A DNA stretch of 64,000 nt from Benincasa hispida (Eukaryota; Streptophyta; Magnoliopsida; Cucurbitales; Cucurbitaceae), in NCBI RefSeq assembly GCF_009727055.1, contig NW_024063779.1, forward strand, positions 486,854 through 550,853, read 5' to 3'. The notes beneath the pieces were generated by a model. It did no database searches. It had not been told where the DNA came from and was given only the letters and a program-made list of their open reading frames with translations. Below, piece after piece: positions 1 to 9,911 of this stretch. Numbering within the stretch: position 1 is the stretch's first letter; each line of letters opens with the position of its first letter. The position numbers and the translations under genes were made by a program.

Positions 1-2088
1 TTTATTAGGTCGTGAACCTCTGCCATTGGCTCTTCATCAATGCCCACACCTAGTGATAGGCATAAACTTGAAACCGTCCATGGAAAGAAGTACTGCCTTC
101 TTATGTGCCCCACAAAACCCCGAATTTGTCATGCGATCAACTGGCCTACATCGATTGGAATGCCGCGCGTAATGCAATATGCGGCCATAACTCGATCCCT
201 CGAAATTATCGTCATGGGAAGTTGGGATCAGCCGCTGTTTGACCAAATAAACCCAAAGCCGTGCCTTAGGAAGCAGAGTCTTGGATGCCAGAGTCTTGAT
301 GCCTTTTAAAGAAATCGTCCACTTAGTGCCCGATTGCGTTAATACTCGCAGCGCATCTTCCATCTACTTTTCAGTGGGATCATCAATGATTTTGTTGCCT
401 GGTGCATCCGGGTTATCCTTCATCTGGTATAGTTCATTGATGTCCTTTACGCTGAAAGACACCATTTACCCTTTTATGGTCACCACATCCTTGGTGCCAT
501 GTAGCCGTCCGTGGTAGAAGTCCCTCAGTACCTCTGGAATAACAATGGCTGGGCACTGGCAAAATGTGTCCCATCCATGTTCTACGATCACACTCGTAAT
601 GAAGTCTGGTAGTGGTGTTGGCACAGGGAAAAAACCCATCTCCATCAACAAGTCATCGTTCTCCTTCTTTCTTGATGGACGCACCTTTGCCAACACGGGC
701 TTGCTACTTTCTACGACTGCTTTGCCCTTTCCTTTGGCCAACGCAAGGCGAGATTGCTGCCTTTGTTTCTTTTCTCGTGCCTTGCGTTGTTCCTCCTTTT
801 CCCGTTTCGCAAGTTCTTTTTCTTTCTTCTTTCTTAAGCGTTGCATGTTTGCTTAACACTTCTTCTCCTTCTCTTCCTTCTGCTTTTCCTCTTTTTCTGC
901 CTTCTTTTTCTTCTCTTCTTCTGCCTCTTCCCTCTCTTCTGTTTCAAACTCTCTCTCAAACTACTCGGAGGCCAGCAAAAGGCGCTGTTCCTCTTCCAGC
1001 CTTCTTATCTCCTTGATTCTCGAAATTTCATTATTGTGGCGCACCTCCTCATTTTATAGTCTTCCTTTTTGACTACCCTCTGCGATGATGAGTTGTGCCC
1101 GCGCCATTTTTTCCTTCTTCTCTTCCTCCTCTTTTCTTCTTCTCTCCTGCTCTTCTAATGCGTCAATCAAAATTGGAGGGCCAATAGTTGAGCCTTGCGG
1201 TGCGCATCAAGGGGGTAACATCTCCTTCTTCTCCTTCTTCAGTTGCAATCGTTTAAGTTATTTCAGGTTGCGTTATTTCTCGAAGTTGCACTTGATTCCC
1301 CCTTGTCCTCCCTACGGAGTGATTCAACGTCCAGCTCTGGGCTTGAAGCCCTCTTTCTTTTCTTCCTTCCTTCATCAGGTGCTTTTCTTCACACCTGCAT
1401 TCTTTTCTCTCACTTCTGTTTCTTGCTGCTTTCTTTCTCTCTAGCCTCCTCATCTTCTTCATTCCTATCTTCCTTTGATTTTCTTCTCTGTTTTGCGATG
1501 ATTGGGATGAGCTCACCTTCTCCAACTTTCTTTCCTTTGCTCTTCTTTTTCTTCTTGATCTCCTCAAAACCACCTCTGGTTGCTTTCTCTGCCGTGACTT
1601 CCTCCAACGCGAACTCTGATGGGTCTCGTTATAGGATTTCTTAGCTTACGTAGTTTCTGTAGTATCCATTTATGCCAGAGTGCTTTCCTCCTTGTCTCTC
1701 TTCCACCACTTCCTCCGTCTCCTCCACCGTCACCTCCTCGTAAAAGCAATGGTGTGGTTCACAACCCCAACCTCGGGTAATCCTCCTCTTTTCTCCAGGT
1801 TACTCAGAATGCTCCAAACACCTCCTTGTCATCTTGCCTCTTCTTCTCACTTTGGGTGGAAAGTGCTGGTGTTAGGAATGGGGTGCTTTCAGAACTTTGC
1901 CCCCTTTTGAATAGGACTGGCCTGGCTACTAGAGGGTTTTGCCGGGGTCTTCTGACGATTCGAGGAACGGTATGTGGTTGGGCAGTGAGACGGCGACTAG
2001 CAGCAAGAAATGCTGCCCCTCGCATGGAAAGTTGGGCTGATGAAGGTGTTGAAGGTGAAGCGGAAGGCTGGGAAGTTTGGTCTGCCAT
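1..2088 (-). pseudogene. Decayed 'putative plant transposon protein' ORF, partial (runs off the left edge)
   Basis: This looks like an element-encoded protein rather than a host gene. The chosen ATG is at 2088-2086 and opens MADQTSQ, a Ser/Pro/Thr-rich N-terminus. The next part (about 1750-850) is a very Lys/Glu/Arg-rich low-complexity stretch, probably coiled coil. The C-terminal part (846-466 and 363-37) has the segment FITSVIVEHGWDTFC followed by VLRDFYHGRL, then KWTISLKG, ARLWVYLVKQRLIPTSHDD and HYARHSN. That order resembles the plant transposon-protein family (PF20167-like), in which a region around (F)CxxP...EFYANL precedes W..FxxxRLLPTxH. The family call is from memory. Several frameshifts and stops break the frame, so no full protein is made. 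The ORF lies downstream of the element D gag on the same strand. Its biochemical function is unknown. Confidence 0.6.
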
Positions 2089-2212
2089 GGATTCTTGAGT
2101 GAAAGGAAGCTGGAAAATCGGTAAGGTTCTGGGAAGAAGAAAGCTCGGTATGCAAAAGCTAGGGTTTCTTTTTGCGAAATGAAGCAAGTAAATGGCCTAA
2201 GACACAGAAACT

Positions 2213-2245
2213 CGCTTTTATAGGTTGGGCCTTGATGGGCCCAAC
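2213..2245 (-). promoter_or_regulatory. Candidate promoter: TATA box plus inverted GGCCCA sites
   Basis: On the minus strand, TATAAAAG (plus 2215-2222) lies about 130 bp upstream of the ATG at 2088. Just upstream is a perfect inverted repeat, GTTGGGCC-ttgatg-GGCCCAAC (2224-2245). GGCCCA is a known plant promoter element (site II, bound by TCP factors). The spacing suits transcription of the transposon-protein ORF, so that ORF may have had its own internal promoter. Use of this promoter is inferred. Confidence 0.45.
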
Positions 2246-2459
2246 GCGGATTCTGCGGTGGCAGGCCTCAAGCTACTCAAAAAGCATGTCGTTCACACTT
2301 CTCACATTTATGAAGTTGCAAAGTCGTACGTCCTTTTAGCTGCAAATTCATCATGTCCTAGGAAGTTGAAGCGATTAGACTTCTCAGTTTGCAAAAATAA
2401 TTTTCTTTGGAGTTTTATTTGAATGGGCTCAAGGTAAAGAATTAACGCAATGAATTCAT

Positions 2460-2715
2460 CAACACAAATGCATCTTTGCAGAGGACGGGCAACAACGCAT
2501 ATATTCCCGCAACAAACCCCTTAACGAAATGCATTTATGGAGGATCGGGCGCACGATATTTCTACCAGCGCATCACTACCTCAACATAGTGCATTTTTGC
2601 TAAGGACGGGCAAAGAACACATACGAGTGCAACACACCCCTCAACGCAATGCATTTGAGTTGTTTGAACGCAAAGTGTATCTTGTTGTACAAGATGCACC
2701 CATTAACGCAATGCA
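2460..2715. repeat. 60-bp degenerate tandem repeat, about 4 copies
   Basis: Four blocks beginning with variants of TCAACGCAATGCATTT recur at 2461, 2521, 2581 and 2641, exactly 60 bp apart, with a partial fifth at 2702. The first three also share a GGA(C/T)CGGGC block about 20 bp in. The array lies between the gag remnant and the second ORF of element D. No coding is visible. Confidence 0.75.
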
Positions 2716-3069
2716 TACCGGATGTTGATTGTTTTATTATTATTCATATTTGTTTTTATTTTTACATACTTTTTTTTTTAGATCAACGCAAGCCATAAAG
2801 ACATTGCGGCAATAATTTTCTTCTTATTCAACAATCATTCACCAAGTTAAAGAATAATGCATTAAATACAGAAAAGTTAAAGGAATTATAGAAAGCACAA
2901 AAATAAATGCAAGAGAGTTAATTGAAGAATAAATTCATAAAGTCATAAAAGCAGATTTAAAGAAGCAATAAATGACAAGGTTCAAAAACAATAAAGACAG
3001 GAATTTAGAAAGCATTTAAACATAGTTTTGAGATATGGACCAGAAGACAGTGTTCTTTGATTAGCGCAA
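2716..3069. other. A/T-rich spacer, no gene
   Basis: This stretch is A-rich on the plus strand, with many GCAATAA/AAAGAAT words. No ORF or family match was recognised. It should belong to the interior of element D between gag and the transposon-protein ORF, where pol would be expected and is absent. Confidence 0.4.
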
Positions 3070-4859
3070 TCCACATCTCTACAGGCGGTCCAGCTTGCCT
3101 GCCCAATGTCTTCAGGGACATTGCTCTTTTCTATGAGATCCAGGAGCTTTAGAGTTGTTGGGCAACGTTCCAGGTGCTCTATTTTTAAGTTCAGAAGCCA
3201 GCTGCCCCACTTGAATCTCCAAATTTCTAATTTAAGTCTGCGCCTGCATCACCGCATCATTTTTATCCATGTACTACTTGAGCAGGTCCTCCAAGAGCTT
3301 CCAGAAGTGTTTGAAGATGAGGATTGTTGGTTGTGCGATTGCCTTTCTTGACCTGTGTTAGAATTGTGGTGAAAAAGAGGAGGGTTTCTCCCCGATTCCC
3401 TGAATTCCACCCTGATATTTTGCTTGGCCCTCCTTGCGTTAGATTCCTCCCCAACCGAAGTTAGGATTTGGTTCCTCCAACGCAGATTATATGTGTTGCT
3501 GAAGGGTTGTTCTGGATTGGCGCATACTTACTGACGTTCGATGGCACATAATCTGTCGCATGGGGGCCCTCCACAATCAACGCAACTATATGACGGTCCA
3601 TTTTGAGTCGACGCAGCTGGGTTGCACTATTTGTTGGGAGATGGCTCCTGATTGATGCCATCGATTGGAGGCATTAGGTTACGTGCGGCCATCTAAAGCT
3701 GGCTAGTGTGTTGCATTGTCTCTCAAGGACAATGGCATTTTCATTTCTTCTTCCTGCAGAACCACTTCCTCCGTTATCATCATTGACCCAATCATCTATA
3801 GTTTCGCGAGGATGCAGTCAAGGATGACCTTGGGTTTCAGTATACGTTCTTATCCATAAACCTCCTACCAGGGAGTCATGCAGCAACAGTCGCGTTGATC
3901 TGTTCAGGCCATTATAGAAATGTCTCCATCAGGATGCAATCAGGTTATCCCGATATGTGGCTAGTTCTTCACCAGTTCTCCTAAATCGCACCCAGGCGAT
4001 GCTTAGGGTCTCATTGTCCATTTGTTCGAAGTTCAGGCACATCCTTCCGTCACCTTGTGTTGACAGCTGGAGGGAAAAACTTCTTCATGAACCGCTCAAC
4101 CAGCTGATCCATTGAAGTAATCTCATTTGGCTCCAGTGAGTAAAGCCCACCTCTTGGTTTCATCCCTCAAGGTGTAAGGGAGGAGATATAATATGATACC
4201 CTCAGGGGTAACGCTAGGTATTGAGAAGTTGCCGCACATCTCGACAAAGCTGGTCAGGTGGGCATGTGGGTCTTCACGTTGCAGACCCCCAAATTGCCCT
4301 ACGTTTCTGGATTATTTGGAGCATGACCGGCTTGATCTCGAATCTCGCATTCTCCTTGACCATCGGCCCTTGAAATCCCAGGCAAAAAAATTTCGTACAG
4401 ACCCTCTGCGCGCTCGCCGCTCTGCGTTTCATTAATTTCGCTCACACCTCTCTAGTGACCACATAGCTTTGCAGCTCTCGCTGTCCGAAGCAAGCCGCCA
4501 AGAGAAAATGAAGCGTGGTAATCTTCTATTTCTTCCTCACTTNNNNNNNNNNNNNNNNNNNNNNNNNGATCTCGAATCTCGCATTCTCCTTGACCATCGG
4601 CCTTGAAATCCCAGGAAAAAAATTCGTACAGATTGGGCGCCGCGTAGTTCCTCATGGGAATGTTGCGGTCAGCAGCAAGAAAAACTGGATCTTGCGCTGG
4701 CTGTACTGCCCCTTGATTTCCTGCGGGAGCCGCATTGTCATTATTATCTGCCATATTAGCTGCTTTCTTTCGCCTTGCTCGGTTCTGGCGTGCCCTAGCG
4801 CGAAATGTACGCTCGATCTTTAGGTCAGCTTCGAATTCTTGTTTAGTCCCAGTTCTCAT
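3070..4859 (-). pseudogene. Element D gag (Ty3, Athila/Tat-like), broken
   Basis: Gag forms the particle that packages element RNA. Reading minus from 4859, the N-terminal part has RNRARRKKAANMADN and then RNYAAPNLYEFF, the usual lead-in to the retrotransposon gag domain. The core domain follows at about 4330-4090 with FGGLQREDPHAHLTSF, FSIPSVTPEGI and LPYTLRDETKRW. A zinc-knuckle remnant (about 3590-3545) reads CVDCGGPHATDYV: the C-C-H are kept and the last Cys is Val. The C-terminal coiled region has IRNLEIQVGQLASELKNR (about 3230-3180). Stops, frameshifts and an assembly gap at 4543-4567 prevent a full protein. The PBS and 5' LTR lie just upstream in the expected order. No protease, RT or integrase follows, so this copy is non-autonomous or internally deleted. 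Confidence 0.85.
4543..4567. other. Assembly gap (25 N) flanked by a duplicated segment
   Basis: The run of N is followed at 4568-4632 by sequence that repeats 4334-4402 almost exactly (both start GATCTCGAATCTCGCATTC). The 4403-4542 stretch between them does not fit gag. The two contig ends probably overlap and were not merged, so the gag here is partly an assembly artefact. Confidence 0.8.
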
Positions 4860-4952
4860 AAACTGTCAGACTGCTCTCCGTGTTGAACAACCAGTACAAA
4901 GAGATCTGTCCTGCAAAATATCACAAATATACTCAACAATAACCGTTACCAA

Positions 4953-4970
4953 TCCTCGACAACGACGCCA
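4953..4970 (-). other. Primer-binding site of element D (tRNA-Asp type)
   Basis: The minus strand reads TGGCGTCGTTGTCGAGGA, a few bases inside the LTR end. It resembles TGGCGCCGTTGCCGGGGA, the complement of the plant tRNA-Asp 3' end, with three mismatches. The site fixes the minus orientation of element D. Confidence 0.85.
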
Positions 4971-4976
4971 TAAACT

Positions 4977-6827
4977 TGATAACATAATTTTTTATCTTAT
5001 GTCACACAATGCATGGTTGATTATAACGTAAGTTTAACATAAAATGATGCAATATTACTTCTAGATGTATGCATTATTAATGGAATGCTTGTAGTATGCT
5101 CTGCGTTGTCACAAGTTTCCTTGCGTTGAAACCAAGTATAATTTCACCGCAAGTTTCTCGGAGTGAACCGAGGTCAAACACAGGGATTGCGTAGTTAATG
5201 CATTACGTTTGTGATATATGCGATCGGGGGTTTTTCAATTAATAAAAGATTGGTTTATACAGGTATTTAAACATTGCGGTAAAGTAAAATATGTGGTAAA
5301 GTAAAGTTGCAGTAATACAATAAAAGTGCATAAAAGTAAACCTAAGCTATTATTATACAAAATACATGATATTGATACATGATACTGAGATTGGGACTGA
5401 CTGCGAAGATTATACAAAGGTTCATGTTATGCAGTGGCAAGTCTTTATGTATGAAATAGAGATTGAAAGGATAATTAATATAAACATCGCAAGTTCATTA
5501 ATTGCATTAAAGATATAAATATGATTCTGCTTTCCTTTGGCGTACACCTCTCGGTGATCGGCCATGTTTCCACATCTCTGTGGTGAAACAGGGATGAACG
5601 TAATGAACGCAAAGTTGTTTCCATCTCTGGAAGTACTTCTCGCTTTAGTTAACGCATTTTTCTAACCTTTTCTTGACAGGCAGAATGACATCTTCACTTC
5701 TGCTCTCACAGATGAATATGCCGCCTATCATGCTTTAGCTAAACATCTTTCTTTCTTTGGCACAGATTAATTTACTTGTTTAATTCATTCTAATTACCAA
5801 GGGATTAAGAAAACATCATGGAGAAAACGATTAATGGAGGAACGGAAATAGACAGAAAGATGGAGATGAAAATGATCATGACATTCAATATTAATATTTA
5901 GCATCGATACATGGTATAAATGATATAGATTAAGAAGATGAATACAATTGATGATAAGAGATAGAAACAAATACAGAAGAGTGCCAACGTCTTGACACAG
6001 ATCTGGACGGTGGATTTGCTTGCTGGCGAATGGAGTGAATGGAAGGAGGAGCTTCCCTCTCAGGCTTGCTTGTCTGGTAGAGGTGACCTTGGTACAGAGC
6101 TTCATGGCGGGGATTGAAAGGATTTTACCTGAGACTCACCTCTCGGCCTTGTCTCTTAAATCTTCTCGGATCTTCTCTGATCAGCACTCAGACCAATCTC
6201 TCTCTCAATATACAAATACCAAAATATGCCCGTATCAAGTATATTTTCTCACAGAATTTCAGAGGCTATTTATAGGATCAGCTTTGACTCTCTGACTTGT
6301 GGACCCCACTTTATTGTTATGGAAATTTCAGAAATGGTGGAATGGATATTCCTTTTATTACGCGATCAATCCTGTCAGAAATGCACAATGGTCAGCTGTG
6401 CACGTGTCTTGATCCTCCGCAATTTCATTGCTCTTTTGCATCTTCGATCGTTTGCCCGCATGCGGTGTTGTTTTTTATTACCGCATGCGGTTGAAGTTGC
6501 ATTGATCGCAAAGCTCTTGATCGATTGTCGCATGCGCCGTCATTGCGTTGATCGTCTATTCATTCCTGAATGATTGGCGCAATGCGACGTAGATGCGTTG
6601 GTCTTTTTCTCTTGAGCCATGAACGCATGAGGTGACTTGATTTCCTGCAAAACAGATTTGAAATATTCTTTTCTACCATCGCAATGGTGTCAGTGAGTGT
6701 ATTGACGACAATTTATAATTCTTGCATTTCTTAGCTAATTTCTCTATACTTGACGCAACGTTCCTTTCTTATGGTCGCAATATCTAAATAAAGCAGTATA
6801 AATAACTTGTATTTCTACAAGTTATCA
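4977..6827 (-). mobile_element. 5' LTR of element D (LTR-B family), 1851 bp
   Basis: The minus strand begins TGATAACTTG at 6827 and ends GTTATCA at 4977, so the LTR has 7-bp terminal inverted repeats TGATAAC/GTTATCA. It is homologous over its length to the plus-strand solo LTR at 30724-32586. The shared block around 5100-5190 contains ATAATTTCACCGCAAGTTTC. A TATA box sits near 6270 and the PBS follows immediately. The matching 3' LTR is not in the window. Confidence 0.9.
6266..6275 (-). promoter_or_regulatory. TATA box of the element D LTR
   Basis: The minus strand reads CCTATAAATAG about 550 bp into the LTR. The same CTATAAATA occurs at the equivalent place in the solo copy (about 31266). 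It probably marks the U3/R boundary. Confidence 0.6.
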
Positions 6828-6833
6828 ACGCCT

Positions 6834-6943
6834 AATGGGGATAGTGAGAAAATATATATTTTACATACCGAAGGGGATATAATTAGAGATACCATTATTT
6901 CTGGTAGAAAAGTTCCTATAAAAATAGGAAATGCCCTACCTTT
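6834..6943 (+). pseudogene. rpl2: Plastid rpl2 exon 1 fragment (organelle DNA insertion)
   Basis: The plus strand encodes [10 protein letters not shown] and then [19 protein letters not shown]. This matches the end of exon 1 of plastid ribosomal protein L2 (GDGEKRYILH...GDTIVSG...VPIKMGNALPL), with several substitutions. The exon stops at the normal rpl2 splice point, and the intron start (TTTGAACT, then CGATGAAACCTAGAAATCAA) follows to about 7040. No promoter or full frame is present, so it is dead. It may have come directly from the plastid or through a mitochondrial genome that had taken up plastid DNA. The mitochondrial atp1 piece downstream favours the second route. Confidence 0.85.
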
Positions 6944-8175
6944 GAGTATAGTTTGAACTGGGTTTACGATGAAACCTAGAAATCAATCATTGATCCAATT
7001 TGAGTACCTTCGTATGATAGACTTCAACAGAAATCTGAAGAGTAGCTATATTATGAATAGTTGTGGGGCACTGTATACTGAAAGCCTCTACGATAAGCAA
7101 GTGAATGGGGCCGGTGCGTGGCGAACGGAACGGTTCATCAAGCCATTTGTCGCCTCAACCCCATAAATAGGAAGAGGGATACTTTACAAATAAGAGGTAA
7201 TTCGCACCTGATTGTGATAGCCCTCTCGATATCTTATGTTCATTTTGTTACTAGTGATCGATTTCTTCGTCGCATTAGCATTTTCCCTATGCGCGATCCC
7301 CAACGAGGATGATGCTAGTGGTTTCTCATTGGGTCAATAATCCAAATCCCTTTTTTTGTCCTACTTCTACTTCTAGAGCAGGAAAAAGATTACAGAACAC
7401 TGAGTCGAAATGTCTTAAGAGGGGGGATCTATCAATAATAAGAAGAAATCTCCTATTTCTATCTATTTTTGATCCATCAGAAAGAAATCGATATGTATTT
7501 GATGGAGTCTACATAGTATATAGAGCACCCAAGTGCTTTTTAGGCTTTCTCCGTTCTCTTATCCATCGGTCAAATGCATTGAGCTTTAGAATGGATATTT
7601 TCGCGTGTTGAAAGAGAGTATCGTTCACTTTATTTCGTGTTTTGTGCACAATGTGCCCAAGAACTGTGACATCTAGCAACAACATCTCCTTGCATGCGAG
7701 AGACAACTATGCCAGCCGTTATTCTCGGCTCTATTATGAAAGAAAGTGACAGACTCCCTAATGAAGGATTTTAGGAGATTAGGGTTTGCCTTTCTCTCCT
7801 CCACCCCTTTGTGGAGGGGTTTAGTATCCATCTCCGAAGATATTTCAAGATCGTGAGACATAATGTTCTCTGTGACACTGTAATAGATTTCTGCCATTTT
7901 CGGAAAGTGAATGCCACCCTTCCCTATTCTCACAATGTTCCCAAACTTGTTAAAGAATCAAAGTGTGCTATTCAGTCCTCGACTCGGGGGGATTCCGCCG
8001 AGAGGTTCTTTCTCTCACGTAATTTTGCATGTTCCACTTTCGTGCCAGAGGAAATAGGATGAGAACCCATGATACAATCTTCTTGTATGTGGATTTAGCA
8101 AACCAATGCCTTTATGCACTCAGCCATACCTTCAACTTGTTGATTAGAATTTGAGTTTGAAGGGCCATCTGATTC
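6944..8175 (+). other. Organelle-derived DNA: rpl2 intron start, then unassigned sequence
   Basis: The first ~100 bases look like the plastid rpl2 group II intron. From about 7040 the sequence is more balanced in base composition than the flanking retroelements, and at least its right end adjoins mitochondrial atp1. I could not assign the segments at 7040-8170, and the short ORFs there show no family signature. It is best treated as a rearranged organelle insertion, without gene calls. Confidence 0.5.
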
Positions 8176-8273
8176 GATCAAGTGAAAGCCCCTGAGATTA
8201 TTGAACGTAAATTAGTGCATGAGCCTATGCAAACAGGGTTAAAAGCAGTACATAGCATGATTCCTATAGAACG
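8176..8273 (+). pseudogene. atp1: Mitochondrial atp1 fragment (NUMT)
   Basis: The plus strand reads [20 protein letters not shown] followed by [11 protein letters not shown]. This matches the ATP synthase F1 alpha segment [32 protein letters not shown] just before the Walker A motif. The fragment ends before the P-loop and has several substitutions, so it is non-functional. In plants atp1 is mitochondrially encoded, so this is nuclear mitochondrial DNA. It lies just left of the element A 5' LTR. Confidence 0.88.
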
Positions 8274-8446
8274 GGCTCATTTTCTATAGCATTTTCTAGG
8301 ATCAAAAGAACTCGATAGAATAACAACTTGTGGAAATGTTGTAATTTTTGGAATCTTTTTTTTTTAGCCTGATTTTGCTTTTTCGTCAATCTACTTTTCA
8401 TTTACATAAAAGACTGCCTCACGAGTTGTATTTATTATTTATACCA
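8274..8446. other. Short spacer, no gene
   Basis: T-rich sequence between the atp1 relic and the first base of the element A LTR. Nothing is recognised. Confidence 0.4.
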
Positions 8447-8646
8447 TGTTAGCTCTAAAAAAGAGCTATTATTCCTAGCATAATTCGGGCTCATTATCAG
8501 ATTTTACATGTTTATTTCTCCATTTTGTAGGTACCGAGCAATCATGATTTAGAATTGGCGATTTAAAGCCGAACATGGTTAATTTGAAGCAATTTGGAGT
8601 TTATTTATGCATCTGAGCTTTAAAGGAATTGAAATTACCAAATTGC

Positions 8647-8760
8647 CATCAAGTATCATCAAGTACTATCGTGTAAAGGGTTGTCGAGTATTATCGAGTA
8701 AAATTCTACCAAGTAAACAAGCATTGAGCACCGAGTAAACAAGCAACGAGTAGCGAGTTT
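8647..8760 (+). repeat. ATCGAGTA-type short repeat array in the LTR-A U3
   Basis: Variants of (A/T)TCGAGTA, such as CATCAAGTA, GTCGAGTATTATCGAGTA and CACCGAGTA, recur about eight times. The same kind of array is stronger in the A2 LTR (43946-44120). It lies directly upstream of the palindrome array. Confidence 0.7.
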
Positions 8761-8774
8761 CTGGCAGAACACTC

Positions 8775-9138
8775 AACGTTGCAACGCTCTTCACAAGCCT
8801 TAGTCCAATGCTCATTCGACGCTGGAGGGTAGTAGCATCAAGTGTAGGGCAGCGCTGCAACGCTACCCCAAGTGTCCCGACACTCCGAAGTTGAGTCATT
8901 GCCAGCGTTGCAATGCATCTCAATGCTCGAGTTTCAACGCTGTAAGATAGAACACTCAATGTTGCAATACGCCTTCCAAGCGTTGCAACGCTATGATGAT
9001 TGCTAGAAAATTGTTCAACGCGCGACGCAAGCAAGGGTTCGACGCATCATTGCAACGCCTGCCTAACACTTTCCAATGTGTGCCAAAGCATTACAACGTG
9101 ATTTTCCAGCGTCGCGACGCTGCGTGCAACTTATAAAT
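8775..9138 (+). promoter_or_regulatory. AGCGTTGCAACGCT palindrome array upstream of a TATA box
   Basis: Seven copies or near-copies of the 14-bp perfect palindrome AGCGTTGCAACGCT lie at 8775, 8851, 8904, 8958, 8979, 9088 and 9108. The copy at 8979-8992 is exact. A TATA box, TTATAAATAA, follows at 9131-9140. Their place just upstream of TATA suggests binding sites for a dimeric factor that controls the LTR. That role is inferred. Confidence 0.65.
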
Positions 9139-9911
9139 AATGCGTTGGTGTTCAGCCTTTGACAAGCAGAAAAACAAGCAGCCTTCTATTGCATTCCTAT
9201 AGCGAAAATACTTTCGAATAGAGTGAATTTTTTAGAATTTAGTTTAGTTTTAGGAGCCAATGAAGCCAAATTGTCAATCAATCATCGCCATAGTCAACAT
9301 TGACTCTTTCCTTTGATCATTGTAATACCAATATGCCTTTTAAAGGCTAGGCAATTTTCTTGGGATAGTTTGTATGTCTTAATTCTTGAAGTTTGTCTTT
9401 TAATTTATTCAATTGTTGTTGACCCTTTGGGTGGATTTGATTTGTTAATAATAGAATTTCAATGAATTTTTCTAACAAATTAATTTATTGAATTTCTTGT
9501 ATGCAAAATCGTTCTAGCTTGTGCATAATTAATTGATTAAGTTGCACGTATTAGCATCACATGTTTAGGGTCTAGACTGTTTCTGGCCAAATTCATGTAT
9601 GCCCTAGTATAAGCCTTCCCAAATAAATCACGTTATAAGATGTGGCTATCTAGCTTGTAGTATGTCTCAACAATCGAACCCTTTCTTAATGCTTTTCAGT
9701 TTTAACATGTATGTCACTAAGAAGGAAAAGTTTTAAATTGAACTAGTGTTGATTATGATTTTTATCAAAATTGGCTAATTAGGCTATTAGAATTTTTAAT
9801 AGGTTGAGTGGTTCACATAATTGGAGAAATTAACTAGTATCTAATGGTAGCAAATAAAATACATACAAAATAATCCCAATATTTTCCATCAACTTGAATG
9901 TTTTATTTGCT

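Noticed and set aside
612..1016. Plus ORFs rich in Phe, Leu and Ser in the first kilobase
   Set aside because: They are antisense to the Lys/Glu-rich part of the minus transposon-protein ORF.
7309..7611. A real plastid or mitochondrial gene in the organelle insertion
   Set aside because: No recognisable organelle protein could be matched, and the flanking rpl2 and atp1 pieces are already broken.
8666..9034. A 122-codon minus ORF in the LTR of element A
   Set aside because: It follows the ATCGAGTA and palindrome repeats; repetitive Thr/Leu/Arg translation with no family match.
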